From contig JACRLX010000007.1 in the NCBI GenBank assembly GCA_016235165.1, forward strand, positions 292,989 to 356,988: a stretch of 64,000 nucleotides of DNA, read 5' to 3'. A model generated the notes under the pieces. It did no database searches, had not been told where the DNA came from, and saw only the letters and a program-made list of their open reading frames with translations. The translations under genes and the position numbers were made by a program. Below, piece by piece: positions 30,651 through 40,516 of this stretch (the first letter of the stretch is position 1; every line of letters starts with the position of its first letter). This DNA is from Rhodocyclales bacterium. GTDB lineage: Bacteria; Pseudomonadota; Gammaproteobacteria; Burkholderiales; Rhodocyclaceae.

Positions 30651-31154
30651 ATGAGCACCACCATCACCCTGCGCGGCACCCCGGTTCGCGTCGATGGCGA
30701 TTTCCCCGCCGCCGGCAGCAAGGCCCCCGATCTCAAGCTGACCAGCGCCACGCTGGCCGATGTCTCGCTGCAAGACTTTGCCGGCAAGCGCAAGGTGCTG
30801 AATATCTATCCCAGCATCGATACGCCGACCTGTGCCAAGTCGACCCGCAAGTTCAACGAGGCCGCCAGCGGCCTCGCCAATACCGTGGTGCTCTGCGTTT
30901 CCGGTGACCTGCCGTTCGCGGCCAAGCGCTTCTGCGATATGGAAGGCCTGGCCAACGTCGCCCATTTGTCCACCTTCCGCCATCCCGAATTCATGAAGGC
31001 CTGGGGCGTTGCCTTTGCCGAGGGGCCGATGGTCGGCCTTACGGTTCGCGCGGTGGTGGTGCTCGACGAGAACGACAAGGTCGTCCATAGCCAGATGGTG
31101 CCGGAAATCGCGCAGGAGCCGGATTACGACGCCGCCCTGAAGGCACTGGGCTGA
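30651..31154 (+). CDS. tpx: Thiol peroxidase
   Basis: A 167-residue atypical 2-Cys peroxiredoxin. The peroxidatic Cys is in [14 protein letters not shown] (about residue 61) and the resolving Cys is in [11 protein letters not shown] (about 95). The N-terminal beta-hairpin ([16 protein letters not shown]) is typical of Tpx. A good Shine-Dalgarno (GAGAGGAG) precedes the ATG, and a terminator follows. Confidence 0.96.
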   Translation: MSTTITLRGTPVRVDGDFPAAGSKAPDLKLTSATLADVSLQDFAGKRKVLNIYPSIDTPTCAKSTRKFNEAASGLANTVVLCVSGDLPFAAKRFCDMEGLANVAHLSTFRHPEFMKAWGVAFAEGPMVGLTVRAVVVLDENDKVVHSQMVPEIAQEPDYDAALKALG

Positions 31155-31156
31155 AC

Positions 31157-31240
31157 ATGCCGAATAATCGGCGTGTCGCCAGCGCCGACTTTCGCGACGG
31201 GAACGGGAGCCGAGGTTCCCGTTTTTTGCGGGTGGCATAG
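31157..31240 (+). CDS. Tiny reading frame containing the dispersed repeat
   Basis: A 27-codon frame (MPNNRRVASADFRDGNGSRG then SRFLRVA) starts two bases after the tpx stop and carries repeat copy 4 in the same frame as other copies. Its second half passes through the terminator hairpin, which argues against it being a useful peptide. It has no ribosome site of its own. It is listed because the same MxxNRR-SAD reading recurs at padF-padG. Confidence 0.15.
   Translation: MPNNRRVASADFRDGNGSRGSRFLRVA
31167..31194 (+). repeat. Dispersed ~28-bp repeat, copy 4 (after tpx)
   Basis: Contains GTGTCGCCAGCGCCGACTTT, 20 of 20 identical to the core of copy 2. It lies between the tpx stop and the terminator. 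Confidence 0.65.
31198..31227 (+). terminator. Rho-independent terminator after tpx
   Basis: Stem CGGGAAC (31198-31204) with GTTCCCG (31215-31221), a 10-nt loop and a run of six T (31222-31227). Confidence 0.85.
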
Positions 31241-31242
31241 TC

Positions 31243-31953
31243 ATGTCCGCCACGGTCGCCATCATGCAGCCCTATGTCTTCCCTTACCTGGGCTACTTTT
31301 CGCTGGTGGCTGCGGCGGACGTGTTCGTCTTCTACGATGACGTTAACTACATTCCACGTGGCTGGATCAACCGCAACCGGGTGTTGATCAACGGCCTGCC
31401 GCATACCTTCACGATGCCGGTCGCCAACGCGAGCCAGAACGATCGCATCCTCGATGTCCGTTTGCATGCGTTTGGCAGGTTTCGCGACAAGTTCTTCAAG
31501 CAGATGCGTCTCGCCTACGCCCGGGCGCCGAATTTTGAGGCTGGATTCGCTTACGTCGAATCCGTGCTCAAGGGCGAGCCGGCATTGATAGCCCAGGTGG
31601 CCATCGATTCCGTAACCACGCTTTGCCAGCAACTCGGCATCGAACGGCGATTCCTGCGTTCGTCGCAGGTTGCGCCCGAAACGCATGGCATGGACAAGGC
31701 CGGGCGGCTGGCCGCGATCACTCGTGCACTGGGTTCGACGAAGTATGTGAACGCCCTGGGCGGCACCGCGCTCTACGATAAGCCCCGGTTCGCGACGCTT
31801 GGCGTGGAACTGAGTTTCGTCAGCCCGCGTCTGGGTGCCTATCCGCAGGGGCGTACCGCGGAGTTTACGGCGGGCTTGTCGATCATCGATGTCCTGATGA
31901 ACAATCCGGCCGGGCAGGTTGCCCGCATGATCGGAGACTATGAACTTGTCTAG
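31243..31953 (+). CDS. WbqC-family protein
   Basis: A 236-residue protein of the WbqC family, found in surface-glycan and antibiotic clusters and thought to act in sugar or acyl modification. The N-terminus shows the family pattern IMQPYVFPYLGYFSLVAAADVFVFYDDVNYIPRGWINRNRV; later GGTALYDKPRF and SIIDVLMNNP are also typical. It overlaps the formyltransferase gene by 14 bp, so the two products are coupled. The exact reaction is not known. Confidence 0.8.
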   Translation: MSATVAIMQPYVFPYLGYFSLVAAADVFVFYDDVNYIPRGWINRNRVLINGLPHTFTMPVANASQNDRILDVRLHAFGRFRDKFFKQMRLAYARAPNFEAGFAYVESVLKGEPALIAQVAIDSVTTLCQQLGIERRFLRSSQVAPETHGMDKAGRLAAITRALGSTKYVNALGGTALYDKPRFATLGVELSFVSPRLGAYPQGRTAEFTAGLSIIDVLMNNPAGQVARMIGDYELV

Positions 31954-32632
31954 CCACGCCAGAGCTCCCAGCAAGATCGTTTTCATCGGCAGTACCGGAG
32001 GCGGCGTGCTGTCCCGCCTCGTGAAACATGCCTTCGTGCGCGAAATGACGCTGGAAGCCGTTGCCGATCGGCAATGCGGCTTTGTCGAGGTGGCCCGATC
32101 CGGCGGTATTGCCGGCACCGTCATCGAATCCGCCGACGGCCTCGCGTTTTCCGATGCACTGGATCGGCGCTACCCCGATACCGGCAACATCCTGTTCCTC
32201 AGCTTTTACACACGACTGTTTCGCGGCAACTTCCTGGCCAGGAACCTGGGGCGGATCTTCAATTGCCACCCATCGATTTTGCCCGCCTTCAAGGGCATGC
32301 ATGGCTTCGAGGATACCCTGGCGTCGAGCAGCACCTTCATGGGCTGTACCTTGCATACCGTGGATGCGGGGATCGATGGCGGTACGTCGGTGGTTCAGGC
32401 GGCGATCCCGATCGATCGCCAACTGCCGGTGGCCGAGAATCGCCACAAAGTCTTTCTGGCGCAGTACTACTCGACCATGCAGTTCCTGCGCTGGGTTGCC
32501 GACGGTCGTCTGATCCTGAAAGCGGATCCGGGGCCAAGCATCTCCGGCGCCCGCTACGCAGCCTCGATGTTTTCGCCCAACCTCGATCCGGATTTGTTTG
32601 CCTTGCTCGGCGAAGCGAACTTGCTCGCCTAG
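31940..32632 (+). CDS. PurN-like formyltransferase
   Basis: A 230-residue single-domain formyltransferase. The key segment NCHPSILPAFKGMHGFEDTL keeps the catalytic Asn and His and the SLLPAFKG folate loop of 10-formyl-tetrahydrofolate enzymes, and TLHTVDAGIDGG carries the conserved Asp. It differs from housekeeping PurN in the substrate half. Next to a WbqC-type gene, a role in N-formylating an amino sugar or other surface precursor is likely, but this is inference. Confidence 0.75.
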   Translation: MNLSSHARAPSKIVFIGSTGGGVLSRLVKHAFVREMTLEAVADRQCGFVEVARSGGIAGTVIESADGLAFSDALDRRYPDTGNILFLSFYTRLFRGNFLARNLGRIFNCHPSILPAFKGMHGFEDTLASSSTFMGCTLHTVDAGIDGGTSVVQAAIPIDRQLPVAENRHKVFLAQYYSTMQFLRWVADGRLILKADPGPSISGARYAASMFSPNLDPDLFALLGEANLLA

Positions 32633-32639
32633 CCCGCGC

Positions 32640-32658
32640 GGGACGGGCATGCCGTCCC
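32640..32658. terminator. Hairpin between convergent formyltransferase and typA genes
   Basis: GGGACGG (32640-32646), loop GCATG, CCGTCCC (32652-32658). There is no T-tract; it is probably a bidirectional hairpin. Confidence 0.45.
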
Positions 32659-32673
32659 ATCGCAAGGCCTGGC

Positions 32674-34494
<1,821 letters not shown>

Positions 34495-34580
34495 GGGGCG
34501 GGGTGCGGGCTGCAAGGCAAAAAGGGCGCGCATTCTAGCACGCCGGACCTTCGGTTCCGTTTGAATTTTCAGGAGTTTTC

Positions 34581-35318
34581 ATGCTCGGTATCATCGGTGG
34601 CAGCGGCTTGACGCAACTTGCAAATCTCGATGTCTCGCATCGCGAGGTGGTGCGCACACCCTACGGCGAGCCATCCGGTCCTCTCAGCTTCGGCCGCATC
34701 GGCTGCCTGGACGTCGTCTTCCTTGCCCGGCATGGCTATGGCCACACCATTCCGCCGCACCTGGTGAACTATCGCGCCAACATGCATGCGCTGGAGCGCG
34801 TCGGCGTTTCGCGCGTGGTTTCCGTGGCCTCGGTGGGCGGCATTCGCGCCGATCTCGGCCCCGGCAAGCTGGTCGTGCCGCATCAGATCATCGACTATAC
34901 CTGGGGTCGCGAAATGACTTTCCAGTCGGGGGGGGACGGCCCGGTGGTGCACGTGGATTTCACCGAGCCCTATGCCGAAGAGCTACGTCGCACCCTGCTC
35001 GATGTCGCGCAGCGCATCGGCGAACCGGTCAGCGACGGCGCGGTATATGCCACGACCCAGGGGCCGCGATTGGAGACTGCCGCCGAGATCAACCGCATGC
35101 AGGGCGATGGCGCCGACATCGTCGGCATGACCGGCATGCCCGAAGCCGGCCTGGCGCGGGAACTCGACCTGCCCTATGCGGCCTTGTGCGTGGTGGCCAA
35201 CTGGGCGGCGGGCCGGGCGGATTCGCGTCACGGCATCAAGTTCGAGGAGCTGGAAGCGGTATTGCAGGAGGCCATGGCGCGGGTGCGCCGCATTATCGAA
35301 GGCTTGTGCGAGCCGTGA
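34581..35318 (+). CDS. S-methyl-5'-thioinosine phosphorylase (MTAP/PNP family)
   Basis: A 245-residue purine nucleoside phosphorylase family enzyme that cleaves the nucleoside product of polyamine or quorum-signal synthesis. The phosphate-binding motif is [10 protein letters not shown], followed by [21 protein letters not shown] and the substrate segment [12 protein letters not shown]...[18 protein letters not shown]. The base-binding region NWAAGR carries Asn and Ala where adenosine-specific MTAP has N..AG.S/T.Y, fitting the thioinosine-specific proteobacterial type. It is followed by def eight bases later. Confidence 0.85.
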   Translation: MLGIIGGSGLTQLANLDVSHREVVRTPYGEPSGPLSFGRIGCLDVVFLARHGYGHTIPPHLVNYRANMHALERVGVSRVVSVASVGGIRADLGPGKLVVPHQIIDYTWGREMTFQSGGDGPVVHVDFTEPYAEELRRTLLDVAQRIGEPVSDGAVYATTQGPRLETAAEINRMQGDGADIVGMTGMPEAGLARELDLPYAALCVVANWAAGRADSRHGIKFEELEAVLQEAMARVRRIIEGLCEP

Positions 35319-35325
35319 GCCGCGC

Positions 35326-35856
35326 ATGATCCGCGAGGTGCTGCGCATGGGCGATGCCCGGCTGCTGCGGGTGGCGCGCCCGGTCAGTGAATTCGGCACG
35401 GCGCAACTCGCGGAATTGCTGAGCGACATGCGCGATACCATGGCCCACCTCGGCGGCGCCGGCCTGGCGGCACCGCAGATCGGCGTCGACCTGCGGGTGG
35501 TGATTTTCGGCGGTCGCTCGAACCCCCGCTATCCCGAAGCGCCGCCGGTGCCTGACACGGTGTTGATCAATCCGGAGCTGACGCCCTTCGGCGAGGAGGA
35601 AGAGGAAGACTGGGAGGGCTGTCTTTCGGTGCCCGGCATGCGCGGCTGGGTGCCGCGCTGGAAGCGCTTGTATTACTCGGGTCAGGACGAGAACGGCCGC
35701 CGCTTCGAGCGCCGCGTAGATGGTTTCCATGCCCGTGTGGTGCAGCACGAATGCGACCATCTCGATGGCATTCTTTATCCAATGAGGATTCGCGACTTTC
35801 GCCGCTTCGGGTATACGGACGCGTTGAATCTGCCGGTGGCGGTGGCCGACGAGTAG
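35326..35856 (+). CDS. def: Peptide deformylase
   Basis: A 176-residue metalloprotein that removes the formyl group from new proteins. All three motifs are intact: [19 protein letters not shown] and QHECDHLDG, with the metal bound by the Cys and the two His. A short EEEEED acidic loop lies between motifs. This may be one of several deformylases in the genome. It starts seven bases after the phosphorylase stop; its own TAG stop is immediately followed by repeat copy 5. Confidence 0.95.
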   Translation: MIREVLRMGDARLLRVARPVSEFGTAQLAELLSDMRDTMAHLGGAGLAAPQIGVDLRVVIFGGRSNPRYPEAPPVPDTVLINPELTPFGEEEEEDWEGCLSVPGMRGWVPRWKRLYYSGQDENGRRFERRVDGFHARVVQHECDHLDGILYPMRIRDFRRFGYTDALNLPVAVADE

Positions 35857-35882
35857 CGCCGTGCCGTCGGCGCCGACTTTCG
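35856..35882 (+). repeat. Dispersed ~28-bp repeat, copy 5 (after def)
   Basis: Contains CCGTCGGCGCCGACTTTCG; one base of the core differs (GGC for AGC). In the def frame, after the stop codon, it reads RRAVGADFR. Confidence 0.55.
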
Positions 35883-35889
35883 ATTTCCC

Positions 35890-36291
35890 TCAGCCCGCCT
35901 TGGCGCGCTTGGCCTGCAGGCGCTGGGCGGTTTTTTCGATGCCGACCACGAAGCGGCTGTGCTTGCCGCGCGCCACTTCCTCCACCGCGTCGCGCGCCTT
36001 GAACTCGAAGCTCACGGCCGGGCCGTTGACCTCGGTCACGGTCACCGTGATCTCGACCCACATGCCCAGCAGCGTGGCGCCGACGTGGTCCAGCTCGACG
36101 CGGGTGCCGACCGAATCCTTGCCGGCGTCGATGTGCTGCAGCAGCAGGTCGCGGCAGGCCATCTCGATGTCGTAGAGCAGGTTCGGCGTCGAGTACACGC
36201 GGCAGTCGTCGCCCATGAAGGAGATGGTCTTGTCGCGGTCGATGTCGACGCGGCGGGTGCCGATCAGGCCGGGCTTGAGGGTGTCGCTCAT
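35890..36291 (-). CDS. Hotdog-fold acyl-CoA thioesterase-like protein
   Basis: A 133-residue protein of the FlK/YbgC-like thioesterase group (MSDTLKPGLIGTRRVDIDRD...; SVGTRVELDHVGATLLGMWVEITVTVTEVNGPAVSFEFKARD). The short length and a Gly-Thr-..-His hotdog core fit hydrolysis or proofreading of small or aromatic acyl-CoAs. AAGGAGGAAAC precedes the ATG. It lies 26 bp after the synthetase-like gene on the same strand, so the two form an operon under the GATACA dyad. Confidence 0.75.
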   Translation of the reverse strand: MSDTLKPGLIGTRRVDIDRDKTISFMGDDCRVYSTPNLLYDIEMACRDLLLQHIDAGKDSVGTRVELDHVGATLLGMWVEITVTVTEVNGPAVSFEFKARDAVEEVARGKHSRFVVGIEKTAQRLQAKRAKAG

Positions 36292-36317
36292 GGTGTTTCC
36301 TCCTTGGTGTGTTCGGT

Positions 36318-38420
36318 TCAGCGAATGGTCCGACGGCGCAGTGCGTCGGCCTGCAGGCGGGCTTCGACATAGCGCACCAGCGCGCGGGTGCCACGCGCGC
36401 AGTTGCGGAAGATGCAGACGCCCTGGTCCATCAGGCGCGCGGACATGGCATCGTAAAGGCTGCCGCCATCGATGATGCCGATCACCGGCTTGGCATTGCG
36501 GGCGACCAGTGGCGGCATCAGGTGCACCGTGCCCTTGGGGTCGTTGATGTCGAAGCCGGGACGCAGCTTGCTGACTTCGAGCGCCCGCACCGATGGAGCG
36601 GTCGGATCGAGGCCAACCACCACAGCGTCGATGTTCGGGTCGCTGAGGAAGGCTTCGACGATTTGCAGGTGAGCCTCGTCGTCGGCGCCCGGATTGATGT
36701 CGATCGGATTTCTCACTTCCACCAGGGCATCGAGTTTCTTCGCCTTGAGGATGTCTTCCACCCGGGTCACGCTGGAGGCTTCCAACGCCCCCATCTCCAT
36801 GGCGAAGCTGTCGGTCTCGATCGAGTCGGCCATGCCCACGGCCTCGAAACCGGCGCCGCTGATGGCGCCGAGCCGGCGCCCGGAGATGGCCTTGCCGTGC
36901 AATGCGCCGGCAATGTAGAACAGGTCGTCGAAGGTATTGAAGTCCTCGGCAACGATGGCGCCGGCATGGCGCACCACGGATTCGAAGAGCACCGGGCCGC
37001 CGGCGATCGACGCGGTATGGCCCATGACGCCGCCCATGCCCGGCGCGGTCTTGCCCGACTTGTAAACCACCACCTCCTTGCCCATGCACACGGCCTTGCG
37101 CACGGCGCGGGCGAAATCGAGGCCGTCGCCGTCCTTGAAGCCCTCGATATAGATGCCGATGGTCTCGATCTCGGGCAACCCGGCGAACCAGGACAGCAGG
37201 TCGCCGTGGGTAAGGTCGGTCTGGTTGCCCAGCGCCAGCATGTAGCGCGGGTCGAGCCAGGGGTTCTGGCTGATGCGGGTGATCATGAAGGCGCCGCTTT
37301 GCGACAGCATCACCGAGTTGCGCTCGGCCTTCTTCGGTGGCTTGGGCAGGCGCTCCAGGGGGATGAACCATGAATCGTAGTTGCCCGGATGCGATACCAC
37401 GCCCAGGCAGTTGGCGCCGAGGAAGATCGGCCCGCCGCCGGGCTTGCCGTGGGCGGCATTGATGCGCTCAGCCAGAGCGGCGGCCGGTTCGCGGCTGGCG
37501 CGGGTTTCGCCGAGGCTGCCAGGGATCAGCATCACCGATTCGACGGCGTCGGTCTCGATGATCTCGTCGACCAGTTCATACACGGCGCTGGCCGCCACAG
37601 CGACGATCAGCAGGTCGAGCTTTCCGTCCAGCGCCTTGAGGCCCTCGACGCAGCGCACGCCGTCGATTTCGCTTTCGCCGGGGCGGATGATGCACAACTG
37701 TTCTTTCGGGTAGCCGCTGCCCATCAGGTTCTTCAGGATGATGCGGCCGAAGTTCATGCTGGTCGACGAGACGCCGATGATGCCGATCGATTTGGGGTGG
37801 ATCAGCTTGTCGATCTTCGCTGTCGGGCGCGCCAGGCGGGCCGGGGGCGGCGGTGCGAATTCGCAACGGGCTGCGCCAACCGCCAGGCCGTCGGCGGCGC
37901 ATACCGGGTTCAATTCCAGGCATTCGGGCATGAACTCGCAGCCCGACCAGGGGCCGGCGGCGAGTTCCAGCAGGGCGGCAAAGACCTCGCGCAGTGCGGC
38001 TTCGGGGGGCGTGCGCCCATCGCGTCGGGCGCGGGCCGACAGGCGCTGCCAGGCGAGGGTGCGCCGGAACAGGGCGAGGAAGTCGTCGGCATCGGTCAGT
38101 TCGGCCGCGGCGTAAACCGAGGCGCGGTCGCGGCGGAAATTGCCTTCGTCGAGTTCGGCGTCGAGCCCGCCCAGTCCGGCGCTCAGCACCATGCCGAACT
38201 CGCGCGTGCGGTTGAGGCTGATGCGCAGTTCCGCCTCGCCGCGGGCTGAGCTTGCGGCTGCGGTAATGCCCAGGCCAAACGCGGCGAGCAAGGTATCCAG
38301 TTCGGTGGCGTCGAGCTGCTGGCGCCCCGCGGCGGCGGCACTGCGGAACAGGTCGCCGGCAAGCCGACGGATGTTGCCTGGCGATGGGTTGCTGCTGGTC
38401 GTGGCGGACGCCTGGTCCAT
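36318..38420 (-). CDS. NDP-forming acyl-CoA synthetase-like protein with shortened ATP-grasp part
   Basis: A 700-residue protein related to ADP-forming acetyl-CoA synthetases. Residues about 20-190 resemble the ATP-grasp domain (ending FMPECLELNPVCA), 210-330 the CoA-binding domain (KLIHPKSIGIIGVSSTSMNFG), and 360-690 the succinyl-CoA synthetase-like part with the phospho-His in GVMGHTASIAGG. By eye the ATP-grasp domain skips from ELDTLLAAFGLGI to the segment equivalent to VRRDPQFGPVVLFGLGG, losing about 70 residues that normally hold the nucleotide lysine and HKSD loop. It may act with a partner or be atypical. A paaX gene and pad operon flank it. Confidence 0.75.
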   Translation of the reverse strand: MDQASATTSSNPSPGNIRRLAGDLFRSAAAAGRQQLDATELDTLLAAFGLGITAAASSARGEAELRISLNRTREFGMVLSAGLGGLDAELDEGNFRRDRASVYAAAELTDADDFLALFRRTLAWQRLSARARRDGRTPPEAALREVFAALLELAAGPWSGCEFMPECLELNPVCAADGLAVGAARCEFAPPPPARLARPTAKIDKLIHPKSIGIIGVSSTSMNFGRIILKNLMGSGYPKEQLCIIRPGESEIDGVRCVEGLKALDGKLDLLIVAVAASAVYELVDEIIETDAVESVMLIPGSLGETRASREPAAALAERINAAHGKPGGGPIFLGANCLGVVSHPGNYDSWFIPLERLPKPPKKAERNSVMLSQSGAFMITRISQNPWLDPRYMLALGNQTDLTHGDLLSWFAGLPEIETIGIYIEGFKDGDGLDFARAVRKAVCMGKEVVVYKSGKTAPGMGGVMGHTASIAGGPVLFESVVRHAGAIVAEDFNTFDDLFYIAGALHGKAISGRRLGAISGAGFEAVGMADSIETDSFAMEMGALEASSVTRVEDILKAKKLDALVEVRNPIDINPGADDEAHLQIVEAFLSDPNIDAVVVGLDPTAPSVRALEVSKLRPGFDINDPKGTVHLMPPLVARNAKPVIGIIDGGSLYDAMSARLMDQGVCIFRNCARGTRALVRYVEARLQADALRRRTIR

Positions 38421-38477
38421 GGTGTTCTCCCCCGAGGTGCTGCGGTCGACAGGATGCCTCGGGAGCGAACTATAACA

Positions 38478-38515
38478 GATACAAAATAATCATCAATACG
38501 CTTATTAAATGTATC
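38478..38515. promoter_or_regulatory. Palindromic operator candidate upstream of the synthetase-like gene
   Basis: GATACA (38478-38483) and TGTATC (38510-38515) form a dyad with 26 bases between, extended by AATAA...TTATT inside. The stretch is AT-rich in a GC-rich region and lies about 60-95 bp before the synthetase-like start. A matching dyad is found before fdhD at 39607-39645. The adjacent PaaX-type protein is the obvious candidate binder. Confidence 0.55.
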
Positions 38516-38527
38516 GCTTGATATCCA

Positions 38528-39559
38528 TCAAATTCCGATCGGCTCGGTGGCCTGGCGGTTCCCGGCGGATTCCAGGCCGTCGAAACGCTCATAAAAATAG
38601 GCGGCGGCGGCGGGCAGGGGGCCGCTGGCGGTTTCGCAGAACGTCAGCAGGTGACGCTGGGCGTGGGGCCAGGTGATGCAATAGATGTCGCGGCAGAGTT
38701 GGCGCGCGATGCCGCCGCTCCAGTTGGCGGGCAGCAGTTGCGCGGGCAACTGCGGGTCGTGCAGCAGGGCGCGGCGAAAGTCGTGCATCAGCAGGGTCTG
38801 CACCAGGAAGCACTGCTCCGGATCGAGTTCGTTGGCGGCGCGCAGCGTGCGCAGCGCCGGACGGAAGCGCTCGATGAAGTCCTCGTACTTGGCGGTCAGG
38901 ACGTCGAGGTTCCAGCACTCATGCACCAATTCCTGGAGCGGTCTGCTGGTCAGGGCGCTGATGTTGCTGGCGCGCATCGCCACCACCTTGTCGTGGGCGC
39001 CGGCCTCCTGGAGGATGTCGAGCAGGGCTTCCGAGTCGGCCGAGGGGTGGGCCAGGATGCCCGAGGCCAGGGCGCCGTAGCCGGCCCAGGTGAGTTCCTT
39101 GCGCAACTGGTCGCGCGCCGCGCCGGCGAGCGAGCCCGGAATCAGCACCAGTTGCCATTCGCCGCCCCAGGTGTCCTGCGGCGCGAAGTAGATGCGGCGG
39201 TAGGCGTGTTCGAAGCGGCGCCGGCCCGAGGCGGTGAGGCTGTAGTAACTGCGCCGGCCGATCTGTTCCGAGACCAGCCATTTTTCCTGCGACAGGCGAT
39301 ACACGCTGGTGCGCACCATGCGCTCGTTGAGTCCCAGCGGCTCCACCAGGCGGATGAAGCTGCCGAGCCAGACCGTGCCGCCATGGGGGGCGATGAAATC
39401 GCCGTAGATGGTGATGATCAGGGAATTGGCGCGGGTCGGGTGCTGTTCAAGGAACTTGCCGATCCACTGGCTGAGATGTCGACTTTTCAAGGGCTTGTCC
39501 GATGGAAGGCGTGGGCGAACGGGATGGCAGGGCTGCCGGCATTGTAGGCGAGGGGGCAT
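38528..39559 (-). CDS. paaX: PaaX-type transcriptional repressor
   Basis: A PaaX-family regulator (about 300-340 residues) that in enteric and beta/gammaproteobacteria senses phenylacetyl-CoA. The N-terminal winged helix reads SLIITIYGDFIAPHGGTVWLGSFIRLVEPLGLNERMVRTSVYRLSQEKWL, followed by the PaaX central region (GRRSYYSLTASGRRRFEHAYRRIY) and C-terminal domain (LMHDFRRALLHDPQLPAQLLP). The start is not settled: ATG at 39559, an upstream ATG at 39613 inside the operator region, or a TTG at 39490. It sits between the two GATACA/TGTATC dyads and is divergent from fdhD-pad. Confidence 0.88.
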   Translation of the reverse strand: MPPRLQCRQPCHPVRPRLPSDKPLKSRHLSQWIGKFLEQHPTRANSLIITIYGDFIAPHGGTVWLGSFIRLVEPLGLNERMVRTSVYRLSQEKWLVSEQIGRRSYYSLTASGRRRFEHAYRRIYFAPQDTWGGEWQLVLIPGSLAGAARDQLRKELTWAGYGALASGILAHPSADSEALLDILQEAGAHDKVVAMRASNISALTSRPLQELVHECWNLDVLTAKYEDFIERFRPALRTLRAANELDPEQCFLVQTLLMHDFRRALLHDPQLPAQLLPANWSGGIARQLCRDIYCITWPHAQRHLLTFCETASGPLPAAAAYFYERFDGLESAGNRQATEPIGI

Positions 39560-39571
39560 GCGGAAGACGAA

Positions 39572-39645
39572 TGTATCCCGTATTCCGTATAAGGCAGGCC
39601 TAATATGATACAAAAAGATTGCTTTTACAAGATATAAACTGTATC
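39572..39645. promoter_or_regulatory. Palindromic operator and promoter region of the fdhD-pad operon
   Basis: GATACA (39607-39612) and TGTATC (39640-39645) form a dyad with 27 bases between, nearly the geometry of the dyad at 38478-38515. A third TGTATC lies at 39572-39577. A TATGAT at 39604-39609 is a -10 candidate overlapping the left arm. The site sits between divergent paaX and fdhD, as expected for shared repression. Confidence 0.55.
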
Positions 39646-39690
39646 GTAATGAAGGGCGGTAAGAAATTCCGCATGGAGGAGCAGGCTTTG

Positions 39691-40506
39691 ATGCACGACG
39701 CAGCAGGCAGCGAACAGGAGTCCCATCGCAGCTACCCGGCGAGCCGGCGCACGGCGACGGGCAGCCATGCCTGTGCCGAAATCCTCGCCGAGGAAGTGCC
39801 GGTGGCCTTGGTTTACAACGGGATTTCTCATGCCGTGATGCTGGCGACGCCGAGCGAACTTGAAGACTTCGCGCTTGGTTTTAGCCTCAGCGAATGCATC
39901 GTCGGCCGCGCCGGCGAGATCCTCGATCTTGAAATCGTCGAGCAGGCGCAGGGCATAGAAGTGCGGATGCAGCTCACGGCCGAGCGTGAGCAGGTGCTCA
40001 GGCAGCATCGGCGCAGCCTGGCCGGGCGCACCGGCTGCGGTCTGTGCGGCACGGAAAGTCTCGCGCAGTTGGCGCGACGCGAGGCGCAGGTGACGTCGAA
40101 CGCGATCGTGGGCCGGGGCGCGGTGGCCCGTGCGCTGGACGGGCTGGCGCAGCGCCAGGTGTTGTTTGGCCTTACGGGTGCGGTGCATGCCGCCGCTTGG
40201 TGCGACATGTCCGGCGCCATCGAATTGCTGCGCGAGGACGTCGGTCGCCACAACGCGCTGGACAAGATGATCGGTGCGCTGGCCCGTGAGCGTCGGAACT
40301 TCGATGACGGCTTCGTGCTGATGACCAGCCGCGCCAGCTACGAGATCGTGCAGAAGGCTGCCGCCGCGGGTATTGCCGTCGTCGCTGCCGTTTCGGCGCC
40401 GACCGGAATGGCGGTTCGTGTGGCGATCGATTCGGGCGTGACGCTGATCGGCTTCGCCCGCGGCGAGCGGCACTGCATCTACTCGCACCCGCAACGGATT
40501 CATTGA
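39691..40506 (+). CDS. fdhD: Molybdenum cofactor sulfurase FdhD
   Basis: A 271-residue FdhD-like protein. FdhD moves sulfur from IscS to the bis-MGD cofactor of formate dehydrogenases and related enzymes. The active loop GRTGCGLCGTESL has the CxxC pair; C-terminal segments (REDVGRHNALDKMIG; SRASYEIVQKAAAAGI; RHCIYSHPQRI) are typical. The start at 39691 has AGGAG nine bases upstream; two earlier in-frame ATGs exist. It is 10 bp before padB, suggesting it matures PadB rather than a formate dehydrogenase. Confidence 0.9.
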   Translation: MHDAAGSEQESHRSYPASRRTATGSHACAEILAEEVPVALVYNGISHAVMLATPSELEDFALGFSLSECIVGRAGEILDLEIVEQAQGIEVRMQLTAEREQVLRQHRRSLAGRTGCGLCGTESLAQLARREAQVTSNAIVGRGAVARALDGLAQRQVLFGLTGAVHAAAWCDMSGAIELLREDVGRHNALDKMIGALARERRNFDDGFVLMTSRASYEIVQKAAAAGIAVVAAVSAPTGMAVRVAIDSGVTLIGFARGERHCIYSHPQRIH

Positions 40507-40516
40507 GGAAGACCTT

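Noticed and set aside
36318..38420. Frameshift or assembly error as the reason for the short ATP-grasp part
   Set aside because: The reading frame is continuous with normal codon use, and no missing segment is found in other frames nearby.
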